Shown: piece after piece, positions 50,082 through 60,332 of the stretch | Layout: the number at the start of each line of letters is the position of its first letter | Numbering within the stretch: position 1 is the first letter of the stretch | From: Nocardioides sp. Soil797 | GTDB taxonomy: Bacteria > Actinomycetota > Actinomycetes > Propionibacteriales > Nocardioidaceae | Assembly: GCA_001429555.1 (NCBI GenBank) | Contig: LMSR01000011.1 | Coordinates: forward strand, 373,462-437,461 | Direction: 5' to 3' | Length of the DNA: 64,000 nucleotides | Position numbers and translations under genes: made by a program | The notes under the pieces: model-generated | The model's database searches: none | What the model was told of the DNA's origin: nothing | Seen by the model: only the letters and a program-made list of their open reading frames with translations

Positions 50082-50830
50082 GGCTCGGGCCGGTCCTGGG
50101 AGCGCGGGGCCTGGTCGGGACGCGGCTGGTCGGGGCGCGGCGCCGCCGGGCGGATGCGGGTGCGATTGTCCTCATCGGGCTCAGCCGAGCCAGGATCCTG
50201 CGGGTTCGCCGCTGGCCATGCCTGCTGCGCGGCTTGCTGCGGAGCCGGCGGCGTATGGGGGTCTGGCTGCCACTGCTGCGGCCGGCCCTGAGGTGTCTGC
50301 TGGTGCGACTGCGGCGCCCGCGGGTCTGGCTGCCACGCCGACGGCTGAACCTGCGCGGCGCCGTACGCCGACGGCTGAACCTGCGCGGCGCCGTACGCCT
50401 GCCCCGCGGGCGGACCCTGCCGCTGGCGGTGCCCACCGAGCGGGATCTGCTGCACGGGCTGGCCGGACCCGGCGAGGAGGGTGTCCGCGGCGAGCACGTC
50501 CTTGTGGAAGCGTCGGTGCACGAAGAGCTTCTCGCCGAGCGTCAGGCACTTCCACCACAGGCCCTTGGCCGGGCCGATCACCACGTTGCGTGGCAGCTCG
50601 GCGACGACACCCTTGGGCTTGGTCATCGACCACTTGCCGGTGTCGAGCATCAGGATGCGTTGATCGGTGACGATCACCGCGCGATAGCGCAACCGGAAGA
50701 ACATCAGGTAGGTGAGCAGGAACCACCAGCCACTGATGCTCTGACCGGCGAACGCCCCCTGTACCTGCTCGCCGGGGCGAAGGTGGGGCGCGGCGTTGCT
50801 GACGATCTTGTCGCGAATCGGAGTCGGCAT
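50078..50830 (-). CDS. PH-like domain protein with a Pro/Gln-rich tail
   Basis: A 250-residue protein. Residues 1-125 form a bacterial PH-like domain with a hydrophobic segment (WWFLLTYLMFF) and YRAVIVTDQRILMLDTGKW. The rest is low-complexity Pro/Gln/Ala, including a tandem YGAAQVQPSA decapeptide pair and a PDP/QQ-rich stretch, ending in an acidic-basic DNRTRIRPAAPRPDQPRPDQ segment. Probably membrane-associated. The ATG at 50830 is chosen over the longer frame. Function unknown. Confidence 0.7.
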   Translation of the reverse strand: MPTPIRDKIVSNAAPHLRPGEQVQGAFAGQSISGWWFLLTYLMFFRLRYRAVIVTDQRILMLDTGKWSMTKPKGVVAELPRNVVIGPAKGLWWKCLTLGEKLFVHRRFHKDVLAADTLLAGSGQPVQQIPLGGHRQRQGPPAGQAYGAAQVQPSAYGAAQVQPSAWQPDPRAPQSHQQTPQGRPQQWQPDPHTPPAPQQAAQQAWPAANPQDPGSAEPDEDNRTRIRPAAPRPDQPRPDQAPRSQDRPEP

Positions 50831-50931
50831 GCGGCCAGCGTAGAACGTCGGCCGAAGCCATCCACCACGATGGGCCAACGGCGGAGGGGTGCCGTTAGAC
50901 TTGCCGCTGCGTTGCTCCCGGAGCGACGCAG

Positions 50932-51007
50932 GCCGGTGTAGCTCAGTTGGTAGAGCGCCTCACTTGTAATGAGGATGTCGCGGGTTCGACTCCTGTCTCC
51001 GGCTCCA
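50932..51007 (+). tRNA. tRNA-Thr (anticodon TGT)
   Basis: A complete cloverleaf: acceptor GCCGGTG paired with CTCCGGC (one T-T mismatch), D arm with AGCTCAGTTGGTAGAGC, anticodon stem CCTCA/TGAGG around CTTGTAA, T arm with GGTTCGACT. The anticodon TGT reads ACA (and ACG by wobble) codons. CCA is encoded at 51005-51007. No intron. Confidence 0.95.
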
Positions 51008-51033
51008 ACCCCGTGGCACCATGGACGGCGACA

Positions 51034-51053
51034 AGTTCAAGGTCGCTTGAAGT
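51034..51053. promoter_or_regulatory. SoxR box before soxR
   Basis: AGTTCAAGGTCGCTTGAAGT has TTCAAG and CTTGAA half-sites around four bases, 12 bases before the soxR ATG, like known SoxR boxes (CTCAAGTT-AACTTGAG). The core is 51036-51051. It suggests autoregulation. It matches the operator at 28024-28043 at 15 of 20 positions. Confidence 0.65.
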
Positions 51054-51065
51054 CTGGGGTCTCCT

Positions 51066-51530
51066 ATGAAGCAGCTCACCATCGGCCATCTTTCCGAGCG
51101 CGCCGGCGTGGCCACGTCCGCAATCCGGTTCTACGAGTCGCGCGGGCTCGTGCAGTCCGTGCGTACGTCGGGCAACCAGCGCCGCTACACCCAGTCGACC
51201 CTGCGCCGACTCGGGTTCATCCGGAGCGCCCAGACCGTCGGGTTGAGCCTCGAGGAGATCGCCGAGGCCTTGGCCACGCTCCCCGACAACCGCACCCCGA
51301 ACAAGGCCGACTGGTCGCGCCTGAGCCGACTCTGGCGCGACCGGCTCGACGAACAGATCGAACGCATCGAGCGCCTGCGCGACAAGCTCGACGGCTGCAT
51401 CGGCTGCGGCTGCCTGAGCCTGAAGACCTGCACCCTCAGCAATCCTCACGACGAGGTCGCACCGCGGGGGCCCGGCGCGGTCTTCCTGGAGCCGAGCCGC
51501 ACCTCCCCCCGACGAACTGGCACTTCTTGA
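51066..51530 (+). CDS. soxR: Redox-sensitive MerR-family regulator SoxR
   Basis: A 154-residue regulator. The MerR winged-helix starts ITIGHLSERAGVATSAIRFYESRGL-like at residues 4-28, the dimer helix follows (RLSRLWRDRLDEQIERIERL), and the 2Fe-2S loop CIGCGCLSLKTC (about 111-122) has all four Cys in the spacing unique to SoxR. Oxidation of the cluster by redox-cycling compounds activates transcription. The C-terminal RRTGTS and stop lie in the first unit of a family A array. The gene follows tRNA-Thr by 58 bases. Confidence 0.92.
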   Translation: MKQLTIGHLSERAGVATSAIRFYESRGLVQSVRTSGNQRRYTQSTLRRLGFIRSAQTVGLSLEEIAEALATLPDNRTPNKADWSRLSRLWRDRLDEQIERIERLRDKLDGCIGCGCLSLKTCTLSNPHDEVAPRGPGAVFLEPSRTSPRRTGTS

Positions 51531-51672
51531 TGCGCGAGCGTGCGTTCGTTGATGCGCGAGCGTGCAACGGTTGCGCTTCGAACTGACGTTTGTTGACGTC
51601 GTACGCCGACGCGGAGTGCCAGTTGGGCCGTCAACAAGTGCAGGTTCGCGCAACAAGAAGTGCCAGTTCGCG
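51511..51672. repeat. Repeat family A, locus 7 (four forward, three reverse units)
   Basis: Four forward units run from the soxR end (the soxR stop codon lies in the first) and three reverse units follow, ending 33 bases before the glycosidase start. The units here vary most (GAGCGTGCGTTCG, GAACTGACGTTTG). The facing arms could form a long hairpin. Confidence 0.85.
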
Positions 51673-51704
51673 GGAGGGGGGAGTCGATCAGCCACACTGG
51701 GGGC

Positions 51705-53546
51705 ATGGATCTCTTGCACTCCCCTCACCACGACGGCTCCCCGATCCATGTGGGCAACGAGTCCCCCGAGCCGGGCCAGCTCGTCGACATCCGCTGCAGC
51801 ACGGCACCCGGCGACGGCACGGAGGAGGTCTGGGTCCGCACCGTCACCGACGCCGAACCGATCTTCCTGCGTGCGTCCGCCGTCGAGGACGCCGTCACCA
51901 GCACCGACGCCAACCACAAGGGTGGCGAGAATCGCGTGTGGTGGCAGGCGAAACTGCCCATGCACAACCCGGTGATGAACTACCGCTTCCTGATGGTCGC
52001 CGACGACGGAACCCAACGCTGGTTGACCGCCGCAGGGGTGCACGACCACGACGTACCCGATGCGTTCGACTTCAAGATCAACTCGCACGCGCCCGCCCCC
52101 GACTGGTCACGCGACGGTGTCGTCTACCAGATCTTCCCGGATCGTTTCGCCCGCTCGGCCGCGGCTGACGACCGCGAGACACCCGCATGGGCGGTGCCGG
52201 CAGGCTGGGACGACGAGGTCATCTTCGAGGGCAGCGACCCGCGCACCCCCCTGCAGTTCTTCGGCGGCGACCTCGACGGCATCACCGAGCACCTGGACCA
52301 CATCGCCGAGGTCGGCGCCGACATCCTCTACACGACACCGGTCTTCCCCGGGGAGTCCAACCACCGCTACAACGCCTCGACCTTCGACCGGGTCGACCCG
52401 CTGCTCGGCGGCGACGAGGCCTACCAGCGACTGGCCACGGCCGTGCACCAGAGGGGCTGGCGGATCCTGGGCGACCTGACCGCCAACCACACCGGCGACA
52501 CCCACGAGTGGTTCACCTCGGCGACCGGCGACGAACAGGATCCGCACCGTGGGTGGTACCACTTCGAGCCCGACGGCAGTTACGCCACGTGGATGGGGCA
52601 CAGCACCCTGCCCAAGCTCAACCATGCCAACGCCCGTCTGCGCGCTGCGTTCACCGAGGGGCCGGATTCCGTCGTGGGGCGGTGGCTTCGGGCGCCGTAC
52701 GCCCTTGACGGTTGGCGCATCGACGTGGCCAACATGACCGGTCGCCTTCGCGAGATCGACCTCAACCACGAGGTGGCCCGCACCATCCGGCGTACGACGA
52801 CAGCGGTGCGCGAGGACGCACTGGTGCTCGGCGAGCACAACCACGACGGGTCGACCGACGTCCCCGGAGACGGGTGGCACGGCACGATGAACTACTCCGG
52901 GTTCTCGTGGCCGGTGTGGGAATGGCTGCGAGCCGACGACACGCAGGCGCGATCGTTCGGCACCCCCGTGCCTGTCGCTCGACGCACCGGACCACAGGTG
53001 GTGGCGTCGATGCGGATGTGGCTGGCCCGCTACGGCTGGCGCACGTTCTCCTCGTCCTGGAACATCCTCGGCTCGCACGACAGCGCCCGGATCCGCACCC
53101 TGACCGGATCAGCCGCCCGACACCAGGTCGCTGCGGGCCTGCAGTTCACCCTGCCCGGCGTGCCGATGATCTTCGCCGGCGACGAGATCGGCCTGGAAGG
53201 CGTGCTCGGGGAGGACTCTCGGCGTCCGATGCCCTGGGACCGCAGTGACGACTGGGACCTGGAGACGTTCGCGGTCTACTCCGCCCTGTCCCGTCTCCGC
53301 GGGGAGCAAACGGCGCTGCGTCGTGGCAGCCTGCGCTGGGCGTACGTCGACGACGATGCGCTGGTCTTCCTCCGTGAGCATGCCGACGGAAACATCCTGG
53401 TCTGCGTCCGTCGCAGCCCCGGCACCACGATCACGATCGACTCAATCCCCAACGGTGACACGCTCCTGAGCACCGGAGGCGCCGACTTCGTCGACGGACA
53501 ACTGAGATCTGGGGACGGGCCGAGCCTGCAGATCGTCGCTGTCTGA
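51705..53546 (+). CDS. GH13-family alpha-glycosidase
   Basis: A 613-residue enzyme with an N-terminal immunoglobulin-like domain (about 1-120, as in neopullulanase/maltogenic amylase), then the (beta/alpha)8 barrel. Region I is LTANHTGDTHEW, region II is GWRIDVANMT (nucleophile Asp), region III is ALVLGEHNHDG (acid Glu), region IV is NILGSHDSARI. It hydrolyses alpha-1,4 (and perhaps alpha-1,6) links in malto-oligosaccharides or glycogen. No signal peptide, so cytoplasmic. The ATG at 51705 follows GAGGGGGGAG more distantly. Confidence 0.9.
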   Translation: MDLLHSPHHDGSPIHVGNESPEPGQLVDIRCSTAPGDGTEEVWVRTVTDAEPIFLRASAVEDAVTSTDANHKGGENRVWWQAKLPMHNPVMNYRFLMVADDGTQRWLTAAGVHDHDVPDAFDFKINSHAPAPDWSRDGVVYQIFPDRFARSAAADDRETPAWAVPAGWDDEVIFEGSDPRTPLQFFGGDLDGITEHLDHIAEVGADILYTTPVFPGESNHRYNASTFDRVDPLLGGDEAYQRLATAVHQRGWRILGDLTANHTGDTHEWFTSATGDEQDPHRGWYHFEPDGSYATWMGHSTLPKLNHANARLRAAFTEGPDSVVGRWLRAPYALDGWRIDVANMTGRLREIDLNHEVARTIRRTTTAVREDALVLGEHNHDGSTDVPGDGWHGTMNYSGFSWPVWEWLRADDTQARSFGTPVPVARRTGPQVVASMRMWLARYGWRTFSSSWNILGSHDSARIRTLTGSAARHQVAAGLQFTLPGVPMIFAGDEIGLEGVLGEDSRRPMPWDRSDDWDLETFAVYSALSRLRGEQTALRRGSLRWAYVDDDALVFLREHADGNILVCVRRSPGTTITIDSIPNGDTLLSTGGADFVDGQLRSGDGPSLQIVAV

Positions 53547-53569
53547 ACCTCGGCGGCGTGATCTCGGCC

Positions 53570-53610
53570 GGTGGTCCTGAGACGCTCGTGCCTCGCTCCT
53601 CAACCACCGG
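53570..53610 (+). repeat. Repeat family D, copy 3
   Basis: A GGTGGTCCTGAGACGCTC element ending CCTCAACCACCGG, the form most like the widely seen actinobacterial repeat. It lies in the 93-base gap between the glycosidase and DUF4032 genes. Confidence 0.75.
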
Positions 53611-53639
53611 GGACGTCCGGTTTGTGCCAGCATGGGCAG

Positions 53640-54845
53640 ATGCCCCTGCGTGTCGTGGCGAGCCGACCTGACCCGGCCCTGCTCCCCCTGCCGTGGTCAA
53701 AGCCGCTGGCCGACTGGGACGAGGTCCACCTGGTCCCCCTGCCCCAGGGCCTGTCACGTCACGTCGTACGCATCATCACCACCGGACCGGGTGGCAACAC
53801 CTACGTCGCCAAGGAGACCGAGGAGGAGATCGCGCACCGCGAGTACCGGATGCTGCGCGAGCTCCGATCCCGCAACCTACCGAGCGTCGAACCCCTCGGC
53901 GTGGTCACCGGACGCACCTCCGACGACGGCACACCGCTCCCCTCGGTGTTGATCACCCGCCACCTGCGCTTCTCACTGCCCTACCGCTGGTTGTTCTCCC
54001 ACGGACTCGGCGCCACGGACCTGCCCGCCATCATCGACGCGATGGTGGTGCTGCTGGTCCGCCTGCACCTGGCCAACTTCTTCTGGGGCGACGTCTCCCT
54101 CTCGAACGTGCTGTTCCGCCGCAACGCGGGCGAGTTCGCGGCGTACCTGGTCGACGCCGAGACCGGCGAGCTCAAGTCGACGCTCTCCGAGGCCATGCGG
54201 GAGCACGACGTCACCGTGGGCTGCGAGAACGTCTATGCCGAGCTGCTCGACCTCACCGCCAGCGGCGACCTCAAGGAATCGGTCGATCCGGGCGAGGTCA
54301 TCGGGCTCCTCCAGGAGCGGTATGACGCACTGTGGGACGAGCTCACCGGAGCCGAGGAGTTCGACCGCGAGGAGATGTGGCACGTCGAGCAGCGGATCGA
54401 GCGGCTCAACGAGCTCGGGTTCGACGTCGACGAGATCGAGATGGTCGGCACGCCCACCGGAGATCGCTATCTTCTGCAGCCGAAGGTCGTCGAGCTCGGC
54501 CACCACGCCCGTGAGCTGGCCGGCCTGACCGGGCTGCACGTCGAGGAGAACCAGGCCCGGCGACTGCTCAACGACCTGGCTGCCTTCACCGCCCACTTCG
54601 GGCTCGGCGAGGAGGACCCGGAGGTCGTCGCGAACCGGTGGCTGGTCAAGGTCTACGAGCCGATCAAGGCGATGGTGCCGCCTGAGATGAGGGGCAGGCT
54701 GGAGCCGGCCGAGTTGTTCCACGAAGTGCTGGTGCACCGCTGGTTCCTCTCCGAGGCGGCCGGCCACGAGATCGACATCTTCGACACCGCACGGGACTTC
54801 ATCGCCACGCAGCTGCCCCACCGGCCACCGATGCCGAGCGGCTGA
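53640..54845 (+). CDS. DUF4032/kinase-like protein
   Basis: A 401-residue protein. HREYRMLRELRSRNLPSVEPLG and LVRLHLANFFWGDVSLSNVLFRR resemble the ATP-binding and catalytic loops of lipopolysaccharide-type (WaaP/Kdo) kinases, with GDVSLSN as the active loop and YLVDAETGEL as the metal-binding Asp. The C-terminal half is DUF4032. The ATG at 53640 starts MPLRVVASRPDPALL. It follows the glycosidase on the same strand. Its phosphoryl acceptor is unknown. Confidence 0.8.
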   Translation: MPLRVVASRPDPALLPLPWSKPLADWDEVHLVPLPQGLSRHVVRIITTGPGGNTYVAKETEEEIAHREYRMLRELRSRNLPSVEPLGVVTGRTSDDGTPLPSVLITRHLRFSLPYRWLFSHGLGATDLPAIIDAMVVLLVRLHLANFFWGDVSLSNVLFRRNAGEFAAYLVDAETGELKSTLSEAMREHDVTVGCENVYAELLDLTASGDLKESVDPGEVIGLLQERYDALWDELTGAEEFDREEMWHVEQRIERLNELGFDVDEIEMVGTPTGDRYLLQPKVVELGHHARELAGLTGLHVEENQARRLLNDLAAFTAHFGLGEEDPEVVANRWLVKVYEPIKAMVPPEMRGRLEPAELFHEVLVHRWFLSEAAGHEIDIFDTARDFIATQLPHRPPMPSG

Positions 54846-54858
54846 ATGCACGCGAGTT

Positions 54859-54922
54859 CCGTGAGACCAACATTTTGGTTGACTTCGCCGGGCACAAGAC
54901 AACCAATCCGTTGGTCTCACGG
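54859..54922. terminator. Inverted repeat after the DUF4032 gene
   Basis: Arms 54859-54881 and 54900-54922 (CCGTGAGACCAAC... with complement GTTGGTCTCACGG) pair nearly fully around an 18-base loop, 14 bases past the DUF4032 stop. It may be a terminator and lies 62 bases before the acetyltransferase start. Confidence 0.55.
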
Positions 54923-54983
54923 CCCGGCCCCGGCGTACGAATTGGATGGCCACCGACCTCCCCCACGCCGTAGGTTCTGCGGT

Positions 54984-56150
54984 GTGGAAACGACGACTCG
55001 CCGCCTCACGCTCGACGACTGGCCCGAGGCCGTGCGTCTCGGGCTCGAGGGCTTCGGCGGCAAGCGGCCCGACGCCTCTCCGCAGGCATGGCCCCGTGAG
55101 GGACAGACGTGCTGGGGCACCGTGGTCGACGACCGGATGCTGGCCCGCGTCACCGGCAACAGCTACGGCTCCTGGTTCGACGGGATCGAGGTGCCGACCC
55201 TCGGCGTCGCCGGGGTCACCGTGCAGGCCGAGCATCGCGGACAGGGCCTGCTCGCCCCCTTGTTCCGGGCCCTCCTCGACGAGACCGACGCACCGATCTC
55301 CACGCTCTACCCCACCGCACCGGGCATCTACCGCGGCTTCGGCTACGAGCTCGTCGGAACCCTACGGACCGTGGAGATCCCGAGCGTGCACCTTTCCGGC
55401 GTACGCCGCCCCGACGGCGTGACCACGCGACGCGCGACCGAGGCGGATCTTGCCGCGATCCATGCCTGCTACACCCGCTGGGCCGCGGAGCAGAACGGTC
55501 CGCTCACCCGCACCGGCCCCTTGTTCGACCTCGCCGACACGCTCACGTGGTTCACCGGTGCCACGGTCGCGGTCGACACCGAGGATCACGTGGTCGGCTA
55601 CCTGCTCTGGCACCGCGGAACCGGCTACGACGAGTCCTCCACGATCAGCGTCGACGACCTGGTCGCCGACAACGTGGAGGCCGCGAGCGCCCTGTGGCGG
55701 GTGCTGGGCAGCTTCGCGTCGGTTGTCGGCCAGGTCCGGGTCAGGACCTCCGGCGACGACACCACCCGCCTCGTCCTCCCGACCGCAGCCTGGCGCGAGG
55801 TGAAGACGAACCCCTACATGCTGCGGGTCCTCGACGTCCCCCGGGCGTTCTCGTTGCGCCGCAGCAGCCCCGCCCTCCGCGCCGACCTGGCGTTCGGCGT
55901 ACGCGGTGACCGGCTGGGCCTCATCGACGGCGACTTCTCACTCCACGTCGCCGACGGCGAGGTCACCTGTGCGCCCGCGACCGGCGCCGACCGCGTCTAC
56001 ACACCCGCTGGCATCGCGCTCGCGTACGCCGGGGTGCAGTCGTCGGCCAACCTGCGCAGGGCGGGACTACTGGTTGGCCCGACCGACGACGACCCGACCT
56101 GGGACGTCCTTCTTGGCGGTCGGCCCTTTCACATCCGTGACTACTTTTGA
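54984..56150 (+). CDS. Eis-like GNAT N-acetyltransferase
   Basis: A 388-residue protein with the three-part Eis layout. The GNAT part has LGVAGVTVQAEHRGQGLLAPLFRALL (about 70-95; acetyl-CoA loop RGQGLL), a second GNAT-like domain lies in the middle, and the SCP2-like C-terminal domain ends with LGGRPFHIRDYF, whose terminal carboxylate is catalytic in Eis. Eis enzymes acetylate amines including aminoglycosides. The GTG at 54984 is preferred over the longer frame through the hairpin. Its 3' end overlaps the opposite phosphoesterase gene by 84 bases. Confidence 0.85.
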   Translation: METTTRRLTLDDWPEAVRLGLEGFGGKRPDASPQAWPREGQTCWGTVVDDRMLARVTGNSYGSWFDGIEVPTLGVAGVTVQAEHRGQGLLAPLFRALLDETDAPISTLYPTAPGIYRGFGYELVGTLRTVEIPSVHLSGVRRPDGVTTRRATEADLAAIHACYTRWAAEQNGPLTRTGPLFDLADTLTWFTGATVAVDTEDHVVGYLLWHRGTGYDESSTISVDDLVADNVEAASALWRVLGSFASVVGQVRVRTSGDDTTRLVLPTAAWREVKTNPYMLRVLDVPRAFSLRRSSPALRADLAFGVRGDRLGLIDGDFSLHVADGEVTCAPATGADRVYTPAGIALAYAGVQSSANLRRAGLLVGPTDDDPTWDVLLGGRPFHIRDYF

Positions 56151-57653
56151 GCCGTAGTTCAACGGGATGTAGTCGTGCACCCGGAACACCCCGTTGGTCT
56201 GCAGCGTCACCGGTTGGAGCCCCACCGGACGCCCATCGCGATAGGTCAGCAGGGTCACCTCGGCCGGCCGGCGCAACTTGCTCCCGACGGCCACCGCGTA
56301 GGCGGCGCCACCGGTGGTGCCGTTGGTGTAGTTGTAGCCGGCCTCGCCGTTGCTCCCCTTGACCAGGTCGGGACCGACCTGCACGTGCACGTGCCCGGAG
56401 ATGACCAGGTCGACGCAGCCGCGCTCGAGGGACGGCGTACCCATGTCGATGTCGTGCACCAGCAGCGTGTTGACGCGCTCCTCGGAGGCGCAGACGTCGT
56501 CGGCGATGTTGACCGCCAGCTCCCCGATGGTCAGGCCCGGGGTGTCGCGCCAGGTGCCGAGGCCGCTGGAGCGCGGGTCGTTGAAGGCCATCAAGCGGCC
56601 GCCACCGGGGCCTTCGAGCACGTCGGAGCTGGCGGTCTGCCACCCCCGGTCGTCGAGATAGCCCTGCACGAAGGTGCCGTGGTCGTGGTTGCCCTGCACC
56701 GCGAAGCGGTCGAGGTCGTTGAAGGCGTCGTCGAGTGAGTCGAGGGAGAATGCCTCCCACTGCTGACCGGTTGAGGTGTCGTCGCCGGCGTCGAGGACCG
56801 CTGTGGCCCCGCCCTTGTCGGCGATGGCACGAGCGACCGAGTCCATCCCGATGTTGTCGTGGCGGTCGGAGACGATGAGCGCGACCGTCTCACCCTCCTG
56901 AGGCTCGCGAAACTCGAGGTCGGCGACCTTCTCGACCGCACCGTCGTAGAACGTGCGGCTGGTCTGATAGGTGTCGATCGCACTCATCACCAGGCGCCTG
57001 GTGCCACTGGCACTGAGCGTTCCCTGCACCTCGATGCCACGCGCCTCCCCGGGGATCTGCAGCTCGGGCAGGTAGGACTCCAGCGACTGCCACGTGTCCT
57101 GCTCGACCACCTTCGGCTCGTCGTCGGCGCGTGGCATCACCACCAGCACCACGACCGCGACCAGGACGGCGCCACTGGCCAGGACGACGACCGAACGGCG
57201 CATCGGCGTGGAGCCCACGAGCTCCCGGCGTCGCTGGCGCCCGATCATCGCCCACAACAGCAGAGGGAAGGCCCCGAAGACCGCACCTCGCGCGGCGGCT
57301 TCCCAGGCCAGGTCCACGATCGCGCCACGCACGATGGCGACCTGCGAGTCGGGGCGGCTGGCGATGAACGCGTAACGCTCCACGAGCTGCTCGGTGGAGT
57401 CGGCCTCGGTCTTGCCGAGCCGGACGTCGACGCCGATCGGCCCGCCCTGCTCCCGGCGTACGTCGGGAAGGAACGGCCCGGTGCGGATCGTCACGTAGTT
57501 GCCCAGGGTCGGGCTGATCTGGGCGTCATGGCTGGCGACCGTGACCGTGGTGCTCGAGTTGAGGAAGATCGCGAACGCGGCGCTGAGGGCGAGCACGAGC
57601 CAGGCCAGCCCGTAGCCGCCCCAGCGCAGCATCGTCCGTTTCCCCACAGCCAT
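56067..57653 (-). CDS. Membrane-anchored metallophosphoesterase
   Basis: A 528-residue protein. Three hydrophobic helices lie in the first 190 residues (GLAWLVLALSAAFAIFLN, GAVFGAFPLLLWAMIG, VVLASGAVLVAVVVLVVM). The phosphoesterase domain has VSDRHDNIGMD (variant of the D-x-H motif), DAGDDTSTG, VQGNHDHG, LLVHDIDMG and ISGHVHVQ, covering the metal ligands. It probably acts outside the membrane; substrate unknown. The end overlaps the Eis-like gene on the other strand. Confidence 0.83.
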   Translation of the reverse strand: MAVGKRTMLRWGGYGLAWLVLALSAAFAIFLNSSTTVTVASHDAQISPTLGNYVTIRTGPFLPDVRREQGGPIGVDVRLGKTEADSTEQLVERYAFIASRPDSQVAIVRGAIVDLAWEAAARGAVFGAFPLLLWAMIGRQRRRELVGSTPMRRSVVVLASGAVLVAVVVLVVMPRADDEPKVVEQDTWQSLESYLPELQIPGEARGIEVQGTLSASGTRRLVMSAIDTYQTSRTFYDGAVEKVADLEFREPQEGETVALIVSDRHDNIGMDSVARAIADKGGATAVLDAGDDTSTGQQWEAFSLDSLDDAFNDLDRFAVQGNHDHGTFVQGYLDDRGWQTASSDVLEGPGGGRLMAFNDPRSSGLGTWRDTPGLTIGELAVNIADDVCASEERVNTLLVHDIDMGTPSLERGCVDLVISGHVHVQVGPDLVKGSNGEAGYNYTNGTTGGAAYAVAVGSKLRRPAEVTLLTYRDGRPVGLQPVTLQTNGVFRVHDYIPLNYGSKVVTDVKGPTAKKDVPGRVVVGRANQ

Positions 57654-57710
57654 GCTCCGACCCTAACGAGGCATCGGTCGTCGTGTGGCCGGTCCCGCCG
57701 AACACCGGCG

Positions 57711-57793
57711 ACTTCCCGGCCGAAATGTCCACTTCCCGGCCGGAATTTCGGCCGGGAGGTCCCCATTTCCCCGGCTACCCGGGGAAATGGGAA
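57711..57793. repeat. Repeat family C, copy 3 (double palindrome)
   Basis: Same plan as copies 1 and 2: a CTTCCCGGCCGAAAT half-element, an inverted repeat centred on GAATTTC, and an inverted repeat centred on GGCTACCC with one mismatch. It lies 8 bases past the rlmB stop and 57 bases before the phosphoesterase start. Confidence 0.85.
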
Positions 57794-57801
57794 GGCGCGA
57801 A

Positions 57802-58750
57802 TCAGGCGCGGGCGCGGGCGATCGCGTAGAGCGAGACCGACGCGGCGACCCCGGCGTTGAGCGACTCGAGGGAGTTCGCCATCGGGATCGAGAGCAGCTG
57901 GTCGCAGGTCTCGGCGACCAGACGGGACAGGCCCTTGCCCTCCGAACCCACGACGACCACCAAGGGACCGGTGGCCAGGTCGAAGTCGGGCAGCGAGACG
58001 TCGCCGTCGGCGGCAAGACCGACCACCATGCAGCCGGCTGCCTGGTAGGCCTTGAGCTGGCGCACCAGGTTCACCGCCTGGGCCACGGGGATCCGGGCCG
58101 CAGCGCCCGCGGAGGTCTTCCATGCACTCGCGGTCATCCCGGCCGCGCGACGCTCCGGGATCAGCACGCCGTGCGCGCCGAAGCCCGAGGCCGAGCGCAC
58201 GACTGCGCCGAGGTTGCGGGGGTCTGTGACCGAGTCGAGTGCCACGATCAGCGGCTTCTCACCGTTGGCGGCCGCCGCGTCGAGCAGGTCGTCGGGGTGG
58301 GCGTACTCATAGGCGGGGACTCGAGCCGCGAGGCCCTGGTGGACCGCACCCCCGGTGAGCCGGTCCATCTCGTTGCGAGTGATCTCCAGGAGCGACAGCC
58401 CCTGGTCGGCGGCCAGCGCGAACGCCTCCTTGAGGCGCCCGTCGCGCTCGGTGCCTTCGACGACGTACACCGCGGTCATCGGCATCTTCGCCCGCATGGC
58501 CTCGACCACGGAGTTGCGGCCGGCCACCCACTCGGAGTCGCCACCCTTGGTGACCTTGCGCGGTCGCTTGGCGTCGGAACGCTCGGCCTTGGCCTTCTTC
58601 TTGTGTGCCTGGTGGTAGGGCCGGTCCACGGCCTTCGGCGTTGGCCCCCTGCCCTCGAGGCCGCGCTTGACCCGACCGCCGGAACCGGCGGTGGGATTGC
58701 CCTTGCCGGTCTTCTTGATCGCGCCCTTGCGCTTGGAGTTTCCGGGCATG

Positions 58751-58758
<8 letters not shown>
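57802..58758 (-). CDS. rlmB: 23S rRNA 2'-O-methyltransferase RlmB (TrmH/SpoU family)
   Basis: A 318-residue SPOUT methyltransferase. The first 65 residues are Lys/Arg-rich and disordered (typical of actinobacterial RlmB). The substrate-binding domain follows ([13 protein letters not shown]). Motif 1 is [16 protein letters not shown], motif 2 is [14 protein letters not shown] and motif 3 is [13 protein letters not shown], forming the knot that binds SAM. It methylates G2251 of 23S rRNA in E. coli numbering. The ATG at 58758 overlaps the cysS stop; MPGNSKRK three codons later is an alternative. Confidence 0.92.
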
Positions 58759-60196
<1,438 letters not shown>

Positions 60197-60235
60197 TCGC
60201 CCAATCCTAGGCGCCAGCCGGCCCGCCTGACGATT

Positions 60236-60332
60236 CGATACTCCCTGACGTTTCGGTCCCCTCGCTGGGGTAGTCCCTGCCGTTTCGGTCCGAACCCGGA
60301 TGACTCGAGGACCCGAACGTCAGGGACTATCC
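60236..60332. repeat. Repeat family B, copy 3 (two forward, one reverse)
   Basis: Forward units at 60236-60259 and 60269-60291 and a reverse unit at 60309-60332. The reverse unit, GATAGTCCCTGACGTTCGGG read on the minus strand, contains the TAG stop of the SDR gene. It lies upstream of cysS. Confidence 0.85.

Noticed and set aside
51511-51672. CRISPR array
   Set aside because: Units are contiguous and about 22 bases, degenerate, and change orientation; there are no unique spacers and no cas genes.
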